From: CAIJMU01 sp035531315
GTDB taxonomy: Bacteria > Spirochaetota > Spirochaetia > Treponematales > Rectinemataceae
NCBI GenBank assembly: GCA_035531315.1
Contig: DATKTD010000220.1
Coordinates: 1 to 19,928 of the forward strand
Reading direction: 5' to 3'
DNA length: 19,928 nucleotides
Shown: one piece after another, positions 7,441 to 14,426 of the stretch
Layout: each line of letters starts with the position of its first letter
How positions within the stretch are numbered: the stretch's first letter is position 1
Translations under genes and position numbers: made by a program
The notes under the pieces: model-generated
Database searches by the model: none
What the model was told of the DNA's origin: nothing
Seen by the model: the letters and a program-made list of their open reading frames with translations, nothing else

Positions 7441-7904
7441 GATTCCCACTCCGAGGGGGCCACGACGATGGCGTGTCTCGTCCAAAAGCGAAGCGCGGCG
7501 GGAAGTTCGGCGAGGGGGAGCTCGGGATCATGGATCTCCCGTGGCGCCCTTCGTCCCGGATAGAGGGTATGGAGGACGAAGACCTTGTCGCTCCGCCAGA
7601 ATCCCCAGACGCAGAGCCGCCTCGTGGGGCTCTTTTTCCCGACGATGAGGTGGGAGGGAAGGCTGCGACCCCTGCGCCTGGCCCAGAAGTCGCCGCGGGT
7701 CCAGGGGCGGAGGGTCCTGAGGCCGCCCAGGCCGGCCCTTTTCGGCGCCTCGAAATCGAAGTGCTCCCAACCTTCGCGCCGCTTCGAGGCCTGGAGTCTC
7801 TGCCTGGCCCAGCCGAGGGCCTCCTCGAGTGGGACCGCGAAGTCGCCGAGGTGGGCGCGAAGATGGGCCTCGTCGCGCATGATAATGGTAATTGTCTCGT
7901 TCAT
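7437..7904 (-). CDS. Unrecognised 155-residue protein between the permease and HAD genes
   Basis: I do not recognise this protein. It starts MNETITIIMRDEAHL, using ATG 7904, which overlaps the permease stop by 4 nt (ATGA), and its own stop overlaps the HAD start in the same way. Both junctions argue strongly that it is a real, translated gene. It is rich in Arg and Trp, has a basic central part (about residues 70-95, WARRRGRSLPSHLIVGKKSP) and a C-terminal part with alternating hydrophobic residues (VWGFWRSDKVFVLHTLYPG) suggestive of beta strands. There is no signal peptide and no membrane helix, so it is probably cytosolic. A second ATG at 7880 (MRDEAHLRAHLG) is a possible alternative start. 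Its place between a sugar permease and a phosphatase suggests a role in handling the imported compound, but this is only context. Confidence 0.75.
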   Translation of the reverse strand: MNETITIIMRDEAHLRAHLGDFAVPLEEALGWARQRLQASKRREGWEHFDFEAPKRAGLGGLRTLRPWTRGDFWARRRGRSLPSHLIVGKKSPTRRLCVWGFWRSDKVFVLHTLYPGRRAPREIHDPELPLAELPAALRFWTRHAIVVAPSEWES

Positions 7905-8779
7905 TTTATTCCCGAGGAGACGTAGCCCCTCACGAACTGCTTCTGGAAGACCAGGAAGAGGGCGAAGAGGGGGAGGGTCACGATCATCGTCGCCGCCGAG
8001 AGGAGGCCCCACTGGGCACCGATCTCGCCCATCTGGGTGAAGCGGACGAGGCCGGCCGTGAGGGGCCGCACCGAGTCGGATTGGGTGATCACCAGGGGCC
8101 AGAGAAAATCGTTCCAGTGGAAGGAAAGCGAGGAGAGGACGATGGCGGCCAGCGAGGAAGTGGCGTTTGGAAGATAGATGTGGCGGAGCTCCTGGTCCCA
8201 GCGACAGCCGTCGATGGCTGCGGCGTCACCGAGGTCGCGGGGGAGCGAGAGGAAGCTCTGCCTGAGGAGGAAGGTGGCGAAGGCCGAGCCGAAGAAGGGC
8301 AGGGCTATGCCGGGTATCGTGTCGTAGAGGCCGAGGAAGCGGATGGTCGAGAAATTGGGCACGAGGAGGGCGGCCGTGGGGATCATCATCTGGAGGAGGA
8401 TGAGGGTGAAGAGGATAGTGTCTCCCGCGAAGCGGTAGCGGGCGAAGGCGAAGGCCGCGAGGCTCGCGGTGAGGAGCTGGACGCCGATGATCATGCCGAC
8501 CTGCATGAAGGTGTTGAGGTAGTAGCGGGCGAAGGGGGCCAGGGAAAGGGCCTTCTCGTAGTTGGCGAGGCTGAGGTGGGAGGCGAAGAAGACGTTGCCG
8601 AGGGCGAAGGGGACCTCGGGTGGCCTGAGGGAGGCCGCCATGGCCCAGGCCAGGGGTGTTAGCATCAGGGCGGAGAGGACGGCAAGGACGAGGAAACGCG
8701 CGCCTTTTGCCATGCCCCTCATGGGCGCGAAGCTCCTGGCCGAGGCCGTCCACGCAATCGGGGCGCTTTTACTTTTCAT
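7901..8779 (-). CDS. ABC transporter permease, MalG/UgpE type
   Basis: This 292-residue inner-membrane protein has about six hydrophobic helices and the EAA loop of binding-protein-dependent importers (LGDAAAIDGCRWDQELRHIYLPNA), which contacts the ATPase. It is of the carbohydrate-uptake-1 kind (MalG, UgpE): a short N-terminus, TM1 (FLVLAVLSALMLTPLAWAMAASL) followed by LRPPEVPF, and a C-terminus ending FVRGYVSSGIK. ATG 8779 overlaps the upstream permease by 11 nt but has a poor ribosome binding site. An in-frame ATG at 8722, with CAGGAG about 10 nt upstream, would remove 19 residues before TM1 and is a real alternative. It works with the permease at 8769-9644 and the binding protein at 9666-10934. 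Confidence 0.93.
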   Translation of the reverse strand: MKSKSAPIAWTASARSFAPMRGMAKGARFLVLAVLSALMLTPLAWAMAASLRPPEVPFALGNVFFASHLSLANYEKALSLAPFARYYLNTFMQVGMIIGVQLLTASLAAFAFARYRFAGDTILFTLILLQMMIPTAALLVPNFSTIRFLGLYDTIPGIALPFFGSAFATFLLRQSFLSLPRDLGDAAAIDGCRWDQELRHIYLPNATSSLAAIVLSSLSFHWNDFLWPLVITQSDSVRPLTAGLVRFTQMGEIGAQWGLLSAATMIVTLPLFALFLVFQKQFVRGYVSSGIK

Positions 8780-9644
8780 TGCGTTCGCTCACGAGGAAGT
8801 TGCTGACCGTGAAGGTCAGGAGGACGAGGATGATGATGACCGTGACGGCGTTGCTGCCGCCTATGTCGAGGCGCTCGAAGCGCATCTGCCAGAGATAGTA
8901 GAGGAGGAGGGCGGAGGTCTCGCTCGGCCCTCCCTGGGTCAGGACGAAGACGTGATCCACGGTCTGGAAGGCCCCGATGAAGGCCACGGTGGTGACGAAG
9001 AGGGTCTGGCGCCTGATCAGGGGGAGGATCACCTTCCTCACCAGCCTGAGGCCGCCGGCCCCATCGAGGCGGGCCGCCTCGACCACCGAGCGGTCGATGT
9101 TCTGCAGGCCGGAGAGGAAGAACAGCATGAGGTAGCCGACGTTTTTCCAGAAGGCGGTCAGGATCAGCGAGAAGAGGGCGAGGCCTGGATTGCCTATCCA
9201 GTTCTGGGGTCCGTCGTAGCCGAAAAGATGAAGGGCCTGGTTCCATAGCCCGTAGCCCGGGGTGAGGAGAAACATCCAGATGGTCGCCGCGCTGACCATC
9301 GGCAGGATGGTGGGATGGAAGGCCGCCAGGCGGAAGAAGCCTATGCCGCGCATCTTCCCCTCGAGGAGAAAGGCGAGGCCGAGGGAGGCGACGAGGAGGA
9401 GGGGAATGAGGATGGCCACGTAGATGCCGGTGTTGGCCAGGACCTGGAGGAAGTCCGGGTCGTGGAAGAGGCTGACGAAGTTGCCCCCTCCCACGAAGAC
9501 CGGATGCTGGAATCTCGGGATGTTGAGCTTGTGTTTGAAAAGCGAGCCTACCAGGACCTCCCCGAGGGGGAGGAGGGTGAAGGCCGTGACGAAAAGGAGG
9601 GTCGGCGCCACGAGGAGATAGGGCAGGATCTTGTTGCGTCTCAT
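8769..9644 (-). CDS. ABC transporter permease, MalF/UgpA type
   Basis: The 291-residue protein begins MRRNKILPYLLVAPTLLFVT, the usual opening of UgpA-like permeases. It has about six membrane helices, an EAA loop (EAARLDGAGGLRLVRKVILPLI) and the family's FQTVDHVFVLTQGGPSETS segment near the C-terminus. It would form the heterodimeric channel with the neighbouring UgpE-type permease. I chose ATG 9644, which has GGAAGG 4 nt upstream; a GTG four codons earlier (9656) is open but has no properly spaced ribosome binding site. The best family match is to sn-glycerol-3-phosphate or oligosaccharide importers; the substrate cannot be fixed from the permease. Confidence 0.94.
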   Translation of the reverse strand: MRRNKILPYLLVAPTLLFVTAFTLLPLGEVLVGSLFKHKLNIPRFQHPVFVGGGNFVSLFHDPDFLQVLANTGIYVAILIPLLLVASLGLAFLLEGKMRGIGFFRLAAFHPTILPMVSAATIWMFLLTPGYGLWNQALHLFGYDGPQNWIGNPGLALFSLILTAFWKNVGYLMLFFLSGLQNIDRSVVEAARLDGAGGLRLVRKVILPLIRRQTLFVTTVAFIGAFQTVDHVFVLTQGGPSETSALLLYYLWQMRFERLDIGGSNAVTVIIILVLLTFTVSNFLVSERNEK

Positions 9645-9665
9645 GGCGCCTTCCACCTCAGCCGA

Positions 9666-10934
9666 TCAGCGGTAGTCCGCGAGGGCCGCGTCGGCTTCCT
9701 TCTGGGCGGCGTTCATCGCGTCCTGGGCGCTCATCGCCCCGTTGAAGGCCGACTGGAGATACTTGTTGAAGATGGTCTTCACCGCGTTGAGGTCCTGGGT
9801 GGCGAGTTCGGGCTGGGCCGCTTCGAGGGCCTTCATGGCGTCGGCGGCCTGTGGCACGTCCTTGAGCCAGGCCTTGAAGACGGAAGTATCCCGGGCGGCG
9901 ACGCGGTTGGGAATGTAGCCCGTGGCTCTGCTGAACTCCGCGACGCGGGAGGGATCGAGGAGGAACTGGGCAAAGGCGAAGGCCGCCTCGCGCTCCGCCT
10001 GGCTATGGCCGGCCGTGAGATAGAGATTGCCGCCTCCGGTGACGCTCGCCAGACTGCCTTCCTTTTCGCCGGGTACGGCCATCACGCCGACCTTGAAGCG
10101 GGCGCCTTTGAGGATGCCAGCCAGACTGCCGGTGGTGTGGATGATCATCGCGGTCTTGCCCGCGGCGAAGTTCTGGGTTGAGGTGCCCCAGCTCGACTGG
10201 ACGCCCGCGGGGGTGGCACCGTACATGTGGCTCAGGTCGATATAGAACTGCACGGCGTCGACCACCTGGGGCGCGTTGAAATTGACCGTCGTATCGTCGC
10301 TGTAGACGTTCTTTCCCGCGCCGATGGCCAGGGGCTGGAAGGTCCAGTAGGGGTTCTCGGTGGGGATCTCGATGCCCCAGCGGCCCTTGCCTCCATCGAC
10401 TGTCAGGGCCTGGGCGTCCTTGCCGAGTTCGGCCCAGCTCCGGGGTGCCTTGAGACCCTTGGAGGCGAGGAGATCGGCATTGTAATAGAGGACGACGGCC
10501 GAGCGCTGGAAGGGTAGGCTCCAGAGCTTGTCCTTATAGGTTGAATTGCCCATATAGGCGGGGAGGAAGTCCTTGACGAAGGCCTCTCCGCCCGGGGCCT
10601 TGGCCACGAGGTCGTCCAGGCTGTCCACGTACTTGGCGTTGACGAGGTCGTAGACGTCGGTGGCGAGCATGACGGCCAGGGTGGGGGCCTTGGCCCCGCC
10701 CTGTATGGCCGTGCCGACGGCGGTCTTCACGTCGGGATAGCCGCCCGAGAAGATCAGGGTCACCTTGACGTCCGGGTTCTTGGCCATGAAGTCCTGGGCC
10801 CATCCCTTGAGCATGGCCGTGATCGGGGCGTCGACCGCCACGGGGTAGGCGAGGCTGATCTCCACGGGCGGGGCCGCGAAGGCGGAACCCAGGCACAGGG
10901 CGAGGGCCGCGGTCAGAAGGGCGAGTCTTCTCAT
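9666..10934 (-). CDS. Extracytoplasmic sugar-type (UgpB-like) substrate-binding protein
   Basis: The 422-residue protein has a classic type I signal peptide (MRRLALLTAALALCLGSAFA, cut near residue 20-21) and no lipobox, so a soluble periplasmic form is expected. The mature part has the cluster D/type 1 solute-binding fold: ITAMLKGWAQDFMAKNPDVKVTL, LPFQRSAVVLYYNADLL (the LPF...YYN signature), NFAAGKTAMIIHTTGSLAG and TGGGNLYLTAGHS. UgpB and related carbohydrate binders share these segments. ATG 10934 follows AGGAGG with 4 nt spacing and overlaps the regulator stop by 4 nt (ATGA). No ATPase gene is found in the operon. The ligand may be a glycerol-3-phosphate derivative or an oligosaccharide; the sequence alone does not decide. 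Confidence 0.94.
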   Translation of the reverse strand: MRRLALLTAALALCLGSAFAAPPVEISLAYPVAVDAPITAMLKGWAQDFMAKNPDVKVTLIFSGGYPDVKTAVGTAIQGGAKAPTLAVMLATDVYDLVNAKYVDSLDDLVAKAPGGEAFVKDFLPAYMGNSTYKDKLWSLPFQRSAVVLYYNADLLASKGLKAPRSWAELGKDAQALTVDGGKGRWGIEIPTENPYWTFQPLAIGAGKNVYSDDTTVNFNAPQVVDAVQFYIDLSHMYGATPAGVQSSWGTSTQNFAAGKTAMIIHTTGSLAGILKGARFKVGVMAVPGEKEGSLASVTGGGNLYLTAGHSQAEREAAFAFAQFLLDPSRVAEFSRATGYIPNRVAARDTSVFKAWLKDVPQAADAMKALEAAQPELATQDLNAVKTIFNKYLQSAFNGAMSAQDAMNAAQKEADAALADYR

Positions 10935-11797
10935 GATACCTCCTCTTTCGCGCCGGGGCCGAAGTCCTTGCGGACCGACTCCAGCTTTCTCAAGCGTTCC
11001 TGCAGCTCAGTCCCCCCGAGGAATTCCACGGTGAGGAGCAGAATCTGGGCGAAAATCATGGGCCCGGCCATCGAGTTCTTGAAGTTCCACCGTCCCCGCG
11101 GGACGAAAAGGTGGAAATCGCTCCGGCTGTATAGCTCCGGGTCGGGTGCGCCGGTCACGAGGGCAGTCCTTGCCCCCCTTGACCTGACGAGATCGAAGAG
11201 CCCTTCGACCACCTCGTGGTCCTGGGTGTAAAAGAAGGTGAGGAAGAGATCGCCGGAGCCGAGGGGCCCGAGGTCGTCGAGGAGGTGGGGCCTGTCGCTG
11301 CCGACGAGGAGGGCCGGGATGCCGCAGCGCCTCAGGCGTTGAAATAGATAGTGGGCCGGTTCGAAGCCCGAGCCCTCGGCGAAGAGGTAGGGAACTCTCG
11401 CGGAAAGGATGGCGCCGGCGAGGGCCTCGATCTGGGCGGGGATCAGGTGGCGGCGCAGGGTCTCGATGGTGGCCGCCTCGACGTCCAGGGCCAGGGCGAC
11501 GAGGCCCGAGCTGTCCGCCACATCCTTGAGGGCGGCCGAACTCGCCTGGGCCGAATCGATCTGACCTGCGTAGAAACCCCTGATTCCCTCGAGGAATTCC
11601 TGATAGTCGGCATAGCCGAGGCGGCGGAAACAGGAGATCACGACAGGCTTGCTCACGCCGACAAGGGCGCACAACTCGCTTTGCTTGAGGAAGCAGGCGT
11701 CGAGGGGACGCGAGGAGATGAACTCAATTATGTCCACCTCCCGCCTCGTCAGGCTGGATCGGCCTTCGGTCAGCCTTTCTGCCCAGTTTTTCTCCAT
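10931..11797 (-). CDS. RpiR-family transcription regulator with SIS domain, first gene of the ABC operon
   Basis: The 288-residue protein has an N-terminal RpiR helix-turn-helix domain (about residues 15-85, with FLKQSELCALVGVSKPVVISCFRRLGYADYQEF) and a C-terminal SIS sugar-phosphate-binding fold (about 120-270, with SARVPYLFAEGSGFEPAHYLFQRLR and GDLFLTFFYTQDHEVVEGL). Family members sense phosphosugars and control sugar-use genes. It is the first gene of a unit that goes on through the binding protein, permeases, unknown protein and HAD phosphatase. Its own leader carries a perfect inverted repeat (11807-11836) behind a sigma-70-type promoter, which fits autoregulation. ATG 11797 has GAGGG at 4-7 nt distance. 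Regulator and local transporter being linked is standard for this family; the effector is unknown. Confidence 0.92.
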   Translation of the reverse strand: MEKNWAERLTEGRSSLTRREVDIIEFISSRPLDACFLKQSELCALVGVSKPVVISCFRRLGYADYQEFLEGIRGFYAGQIDSAQASSAALKDVADSSGLVALALDVEAATIETLRRHLIPAQIEALAGAILSARVPYLFAEGSGFEPAHYLFQRLRRCGIPALLVGSDRPHLLDDLGPLGSGDLFLTFFYTQDHEVVEGLFDLVRSRGARTALVTGAPDPELYSRSDFHLFVPRGRWNFKNSMAGPMIFAQILLLTVEFLGGTELQERLRKLESVRKDFGPGAKEEVS

Positions 11798-11806
11798 TTC
11801 ACCCTC

Positions 11807-11836
11807 TGGTCAAAATATAAGCTTGAAAATTGACCA
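11807..11836. promoter_or_regulatory. Inverted-repeat operator in the leader of the RpiR operon
   Basis: TGGTCAA (11807-11813) and TTGACCA (11830-11836) are perfect 7-bp inverted arms around a 16-nt AT-rich spacer whose centre contains the palindrome AAGCTT (11819-11824). The site lies between the predicted transcription start (about 11840) and the ATG at 11797, a good place for a repressor. The RpiR protein is the natural candidate binder. Confidence 0.6.
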
Positions 11837-11846
11837 AATCGAGCGA

Positions 11847-11876
11847 ATATTAGGCATGCAATCCATATATAGTCAA
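11847..11876 (-). promoter_or_regulatory. Sigma-70-type promoter of the RpiR/ABC operon
   Basis: On the minus strand TTGACT (11876-11871) is followed after 18 bases by TAATAT (11852-11847). Both hexamers are near consensus and lie in an AT-rich block that contrasts with the GC-rich genes. Transcription would start near 11840, just upstream of the inverted repeat. The -35 itself contains a TTGAC half-site like those in the repeat. Confidence 0.65.
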
Positions 11877-11969
11877 ATTAAAAAAAGATAATTCACCAAG
11901 ATCTAACATTGGCAGGACCAAAAGCCCGGTCTTTTGCGCGATACAGGCTGGGCCGATCATGGAATCGCC

Positions 11970-11980
11970 TTGACAGTCAA
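11970..11980. promoter_or_regulatory. TTGACAGTCAA palindrome upstream of the CoA-transferase genes
   Basis: TTGAC and GTCAA are set as an inverted repeat around one central base, 70 nt before the scoA-type start. The same half-sites occur in the inverted repeat and -35 region on the RpiR side, so the divergent genes may share a regulator. TTGACA could alternatively be a -35 hexamer, but no acceptable -10 stands 16-19 bases downstream. No other clear promoter was found for the CoA-transferase genes. Confidence 0.35.
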
Positions 11981-12050
11981 CGAAAAACGGGCGAGCGTAG
12001 GGTCGTTCCGCTCATTCGATATTTTCAGCGCGACCGTGGAGGTTTTCGCA

Positions 12051-12749
12051 GTGATCAACAAGGTGGTGGCCTCGGCCGACGAGGCGGTATCCGGCATACG
12101 GGACGGGATGACCCTGGTGGTCGGGGGCTTTGGCCTCTGTGGCATTCCGGAGAACTTGATAAACGCCCTCGTACGCCTGGGGGCGAAGAACCTTACCTGT
12201 GTGTCCAACAACGCGGGGATCGACGACTGGGGCCTCGGCCTCCTTCTCAAGACGCGGCAGATCCATAAGATGGTGGCGAGCTACGTCGGCGAGAACGCCG
12301 AGTTCGAGCGCCAGTACCTCGCGGGAGAGCTCGAGCTGGAGTTCGTGCCCCAGGGGACCCTGGCCGAGCGCATGCGCGCCGGTGGAGCGGGCATACCCGC
12401 CTTCTATACACCAGCCGGTTACGGGACCCCCCTGGCCGAGGGCAAGGAGACGAAGGAGTTCGACGGCAGGCGCTACGTCATGGAGCGAGGCATTATCGGG
12501 GATTACGCCCTCGTCGCCGCCTGGAAGGCCGATCGCATGGGCAATCTCGTCTTCCGCAAGACCGCGCGGAACTTCAACCCGATGGCCGCGACCGCGGGTA
12601 AGATCACGATAGCCGAGGTCGAGGAACTCGTCGAAGTGGGCGAACTCGACCCCGACCAGATCCATACGCCGGGAGTCTTCGTCCACAAGGTCGTCGTGGC
12701 GCCGCGCGAAAAGCGCATAGAGCGCCGCACGACGAGGGAGGGAAACTGA
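12051..12749 (+). CDS. scoA: 3-oxoacid CoA-transferase, subunit A
   Basis: This 232-residue protein is the alpha subunit of a family I CoA-transferase, which moves CoA between succinyl-CoA or another acyl-CoA and a 3-oxoacid such as acetoacetate. Diagnostic segments are MINKVVASADEAVSGIRDGM at the start, VVGGFGLCGIPENLI (23-37), CVSNNAG, the GTLAERMRAGGAGIPAFYTP loop and the C-terminal EELVEVGELDPDQIHTPGVFV. I chose GTG 12051 because GGAGG lies 8 nt before it and it restores the usual length; the frame is open 39 codons further up but that part has no family similarity that I recognise. It is followed by subunit B after 2 nt. The exact acyl substrates (acetoacetate, butyrate, acetate) are not determined by sequence alone. 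Confidence 0.93.
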   Translation: MINKVVASADEAVSGIRDGMTLVVGGFGLCGIPENLINALVRLGAKNLTCVSNNAGIDDWGLGLLLKTRQIHKMVASYVGENAEFERQYLAGELELEFVPQGTLAERMRAGGAGIPAFYTPAGYGTPLAEGKETKEFDGRRYVMERGIIGDYALVAAWKADRMGNLVFRKTARNFNPMAATAGKITIAEVEELVEVGELDPDQIHTPGVFVHKVVVAPREKRIERRTTREGN

Positions 12750-12751
12750 AG

Positions 12752-13408
12752 ATGCCGCTCACACGCGAACAGATCGTCAAACGCGCCGCGAAGGAACTCC
12801 GCGACGGCTTCTATGTCAACCTCGGCATCGGCATACCCACGATGGTCGCCAACGCGATCCCGGAGGGCATGGAGGTCATCATCCAGTCCGAGAACGGACT
12901 CCTCGGCATGGGGCCCTTCCCCCGCGACAGCGAGGTCGACGCCGATGTCATCAACGCGGGCAAACAGACCGTCACCATGACGACAGGCGCCTCGATCTTC
13001 TCGTCCTCCGACTCCTTCGGCATGATCCGCGCGGGCAAGATCGACCTATCCATCCTCGGGGCCATGCAGGTGTCGGAAAAGGGCGATATCGCCAATTGGA
13101 TGATTCCCGGCCAGCTCGTGAAGGGCCCCGGCGGGGCCATGGACCTCGTCGCCGGCGCCCGTCGCCTCGTCGTGACCATGGAGCACGTCTCCAAGAAGGG
13201 CGAGCCCAAGATCCTCAAGAAATGCAATCTGCCGCTTACCGGCGTCGGCTGCGTGCAGCGCATCATCTCGGACTATGCCGTCATGGACGTCACGCCCAAG
13301 GGCCTCAAACTCGTCGAAATCGCCCCCGGCCTCACCGTCGCCGAGCTGCAGGCGAAGACCGAGGCCACCCTCATCGTCGAGGGAGAGGTGCCCTTCATCG
13401 AAGTCTAG
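12752..13408 (+). CDS. scoB: 3-oxoacid CoA-transferase, subunit B
   Basis: The 218-residue beta subunit carries the catalytic glutamate that forms the enzyme-CoA thioester, E47 in IIQSENGLLGMGP. Other family segments are VNLGIGIPTMVANAIPEGME (22-41), the VINAGKQTVTMTTGASIFSS region, DLSILGAMQVSEKGDIANWM and PLTGVGCVQRIISDYAVMDV. The start is 2 nt after the subunit A stop, with a GGGAGGG stretch overlapping the end of subunit A as ribosome binding site, so the two are coupled. Together they make the usual heteromeric enzyme of short-chain oxoacid activation. The frame is intact and of normal length. Confidence 0.95.
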   Translation: MPLTREQIVKRAAKELRDGFYVNLGIGIPTMVANAIPEGMEVIIQSENGLLGMGPFPRDSEVDADVINAGKQTVTMTTGASIFSSSDSFGMIRAGKIDLSILGAMQVSEKGDIANWMIPGQLVKGPGGAMDLVAGARRLVVTMEHVSKKGEPKILKKCNLPLTGVGCVQRIISDYAVMDVTPKGLKLVEIAPGLTVAELQAKTEATLIVEGEVPFIEV

Positions 13409-13427
13409 GGCTGCGGGGGAAGGCGCG

Positions 13428-14294
13428 GTGGGGGCGGAGCTCGAGCGGATCGGCGAGGCGGTATGGATCATGCCCGCCGATCGACGGACGGATCGGCCGA
13501 TCCTCGCGGCCGTCGTCGGGCGCGAGCGCTGCCTCCTCATCGACGCGGGCAACTCGCCCGCCCATGCGGCGCTGTTCCGGGAGGCGCTTCTCGCCCGGGG
13601 AATTCGCCTCCCGGACTTCCTCGTCCTCACGCATTGGCACTGGGACCACAGCTTCGGCATGTCCTCCTGGGAGGCTCCGGCCATTGCCTGCGAGGACACG
13701 GCCCTGGCCCTCGAGGTCCTCTCGAAGCAAAGTTCCTGGGACGACGAATCCATCGACGGACTCATCGGCGCCGGCCTTTGCAGCGAGGGCAGCAAGCGGG
13801 ATATCAGGGCCGAGTACGGGGAGGACAGATCGTCGATCCGGATAGTGCTGCCGACTATCCGCTTTACTTCGAAACTGAGCGTCGATCTCGGTTCCCTGAC
13901 CTGCGTCATCGAGAGGGTCGGCGGGGACCATTCTCCCGACTCCTGCTTCGTCCTGCTTCGCGAAGAAGGCATCCTCTTTACCGGGGACGCGCTCGGCCCC
14001 TCGGTCTACGGAGGACCCCGAAGCTACACCAGCGAGAACTTCCTGCGTCTCATCCGATTGGCGAGCGCCCGGGACCTCAAGATCATCGTCGAATCCCACG
14101 GCGCCCCGATGTCCCGCGATGCCTTTGTGGCCGATATCGAGCCATGGGCCGCCCTTGCCCGCTCGGCGCGGCGGGCCGGAGCCGACAGGGCGAGACTCCT
14201 CGAAGATTTGGCCCGCGAGATCGGGCCGGGGGGCGTCTCGGAGGATCTCGAACAGGCCGCGGATTGGTTCATCGCGGGGCTGCTTCCCGAATAG
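13428..14294 (+). CDS. Metallo-beta-lactamase-fold hydrolase downstream of the CoA-transferase
   Basis: The 288-residue protein has the full metal-binding set of the metallo-beta-lactamase superfamily: HWHWDH (H69, H71, D73, H74), H168 in VGGDHSPDS, D187 in ILFTGDALG, and H224 in VESHGAPMS. A helical C-terminal extension (about 235-288) may form a substrate lid. Members with this layout hydrolyse thioesters, lactones or phosphoesters. Its place 19 nt after scoB suggests an acyl-CoA-derived or related substrate, but this is inference. I chose GTG 13428 because GGGGGAAGG lies 5 nt upstream and it keeps the gene free of overlap; an open frame runs back into scoB to 13275. The stop is 14 nt before the 26-bp repeat array. 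Confidence 0.85.
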   Translation: MGAELERIGEAVWIMPADRRTDRPILAAVVGRERCLLIDAGNSPAHAALFREALLARGIRLPDFLVLTHWHWDHSFGMSSWEAPAIACEDTALALEVLSKQSSWDDESIDGLIGAGLCSEGSKRDIRAEYGEDRSSIRIVLPTIRFTSKLSVDLGSLTCVIERVGGDHSPDSCFVLLREEGILFTGDALGPSVYGGPRSYTSENFLRLIRLASARDLKIIVESHGAPMSRDAFVADIEPWAALARSARRAGADRARLLEDLAREIGPGGVSEDLEQAADWFIAGLLPE

Positions 14295-14308
14295 AGGGCT
14301 CCGCGTCC

Positions 14309-14426
14309 ATGCGCGAGCTCGCCCGCGAGCGTCAATGTGCGAGCTCGCCCGCGAGCGTCCATGCGCGAGCTCGCCCGCGAGCGTCAATGCGCGAGCTCGC
14401 CCGCGAGCGTCAATGCGCGAGCTCGC
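14309..14426. repeat. 26-bp tandem repeat array with internal palindromes between convergent genes
   Basis: Four full 26-bp units begin at 14309, 14335, 14361 and 14387, with a partial fifth at 14413-14426. Units 1, 3 and 4 are identical; unit 2 differs at two bases. Each holds the perfect 10-bp palindrome GCGAGCTCGC and the overlapping hairpin GCTCGCCCGCGAGC, so each can fold on either strand. The array fills almost all of the space between the convergent hydrolase gene and proC, and the fifth unit lies in the end of proC. It may act as a two-way terminator or mRNA 3' end; no T-runs are present. Confidence 0.9.

Noticed and set aside
11934..12050. N-terminal extension of the CoA-transferase subunit A frame.
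   Set aside because: The family starts at the MINKVVAS segment, where a GTG with GGAGG at 8 nt is found. The extension has no family similarity and covers the regulatory spacer.
14309..14426. CRISPR-like array.
   Set aside because: Units are directly adjacent with no unique spacers, so this is a plain tandem repeat.
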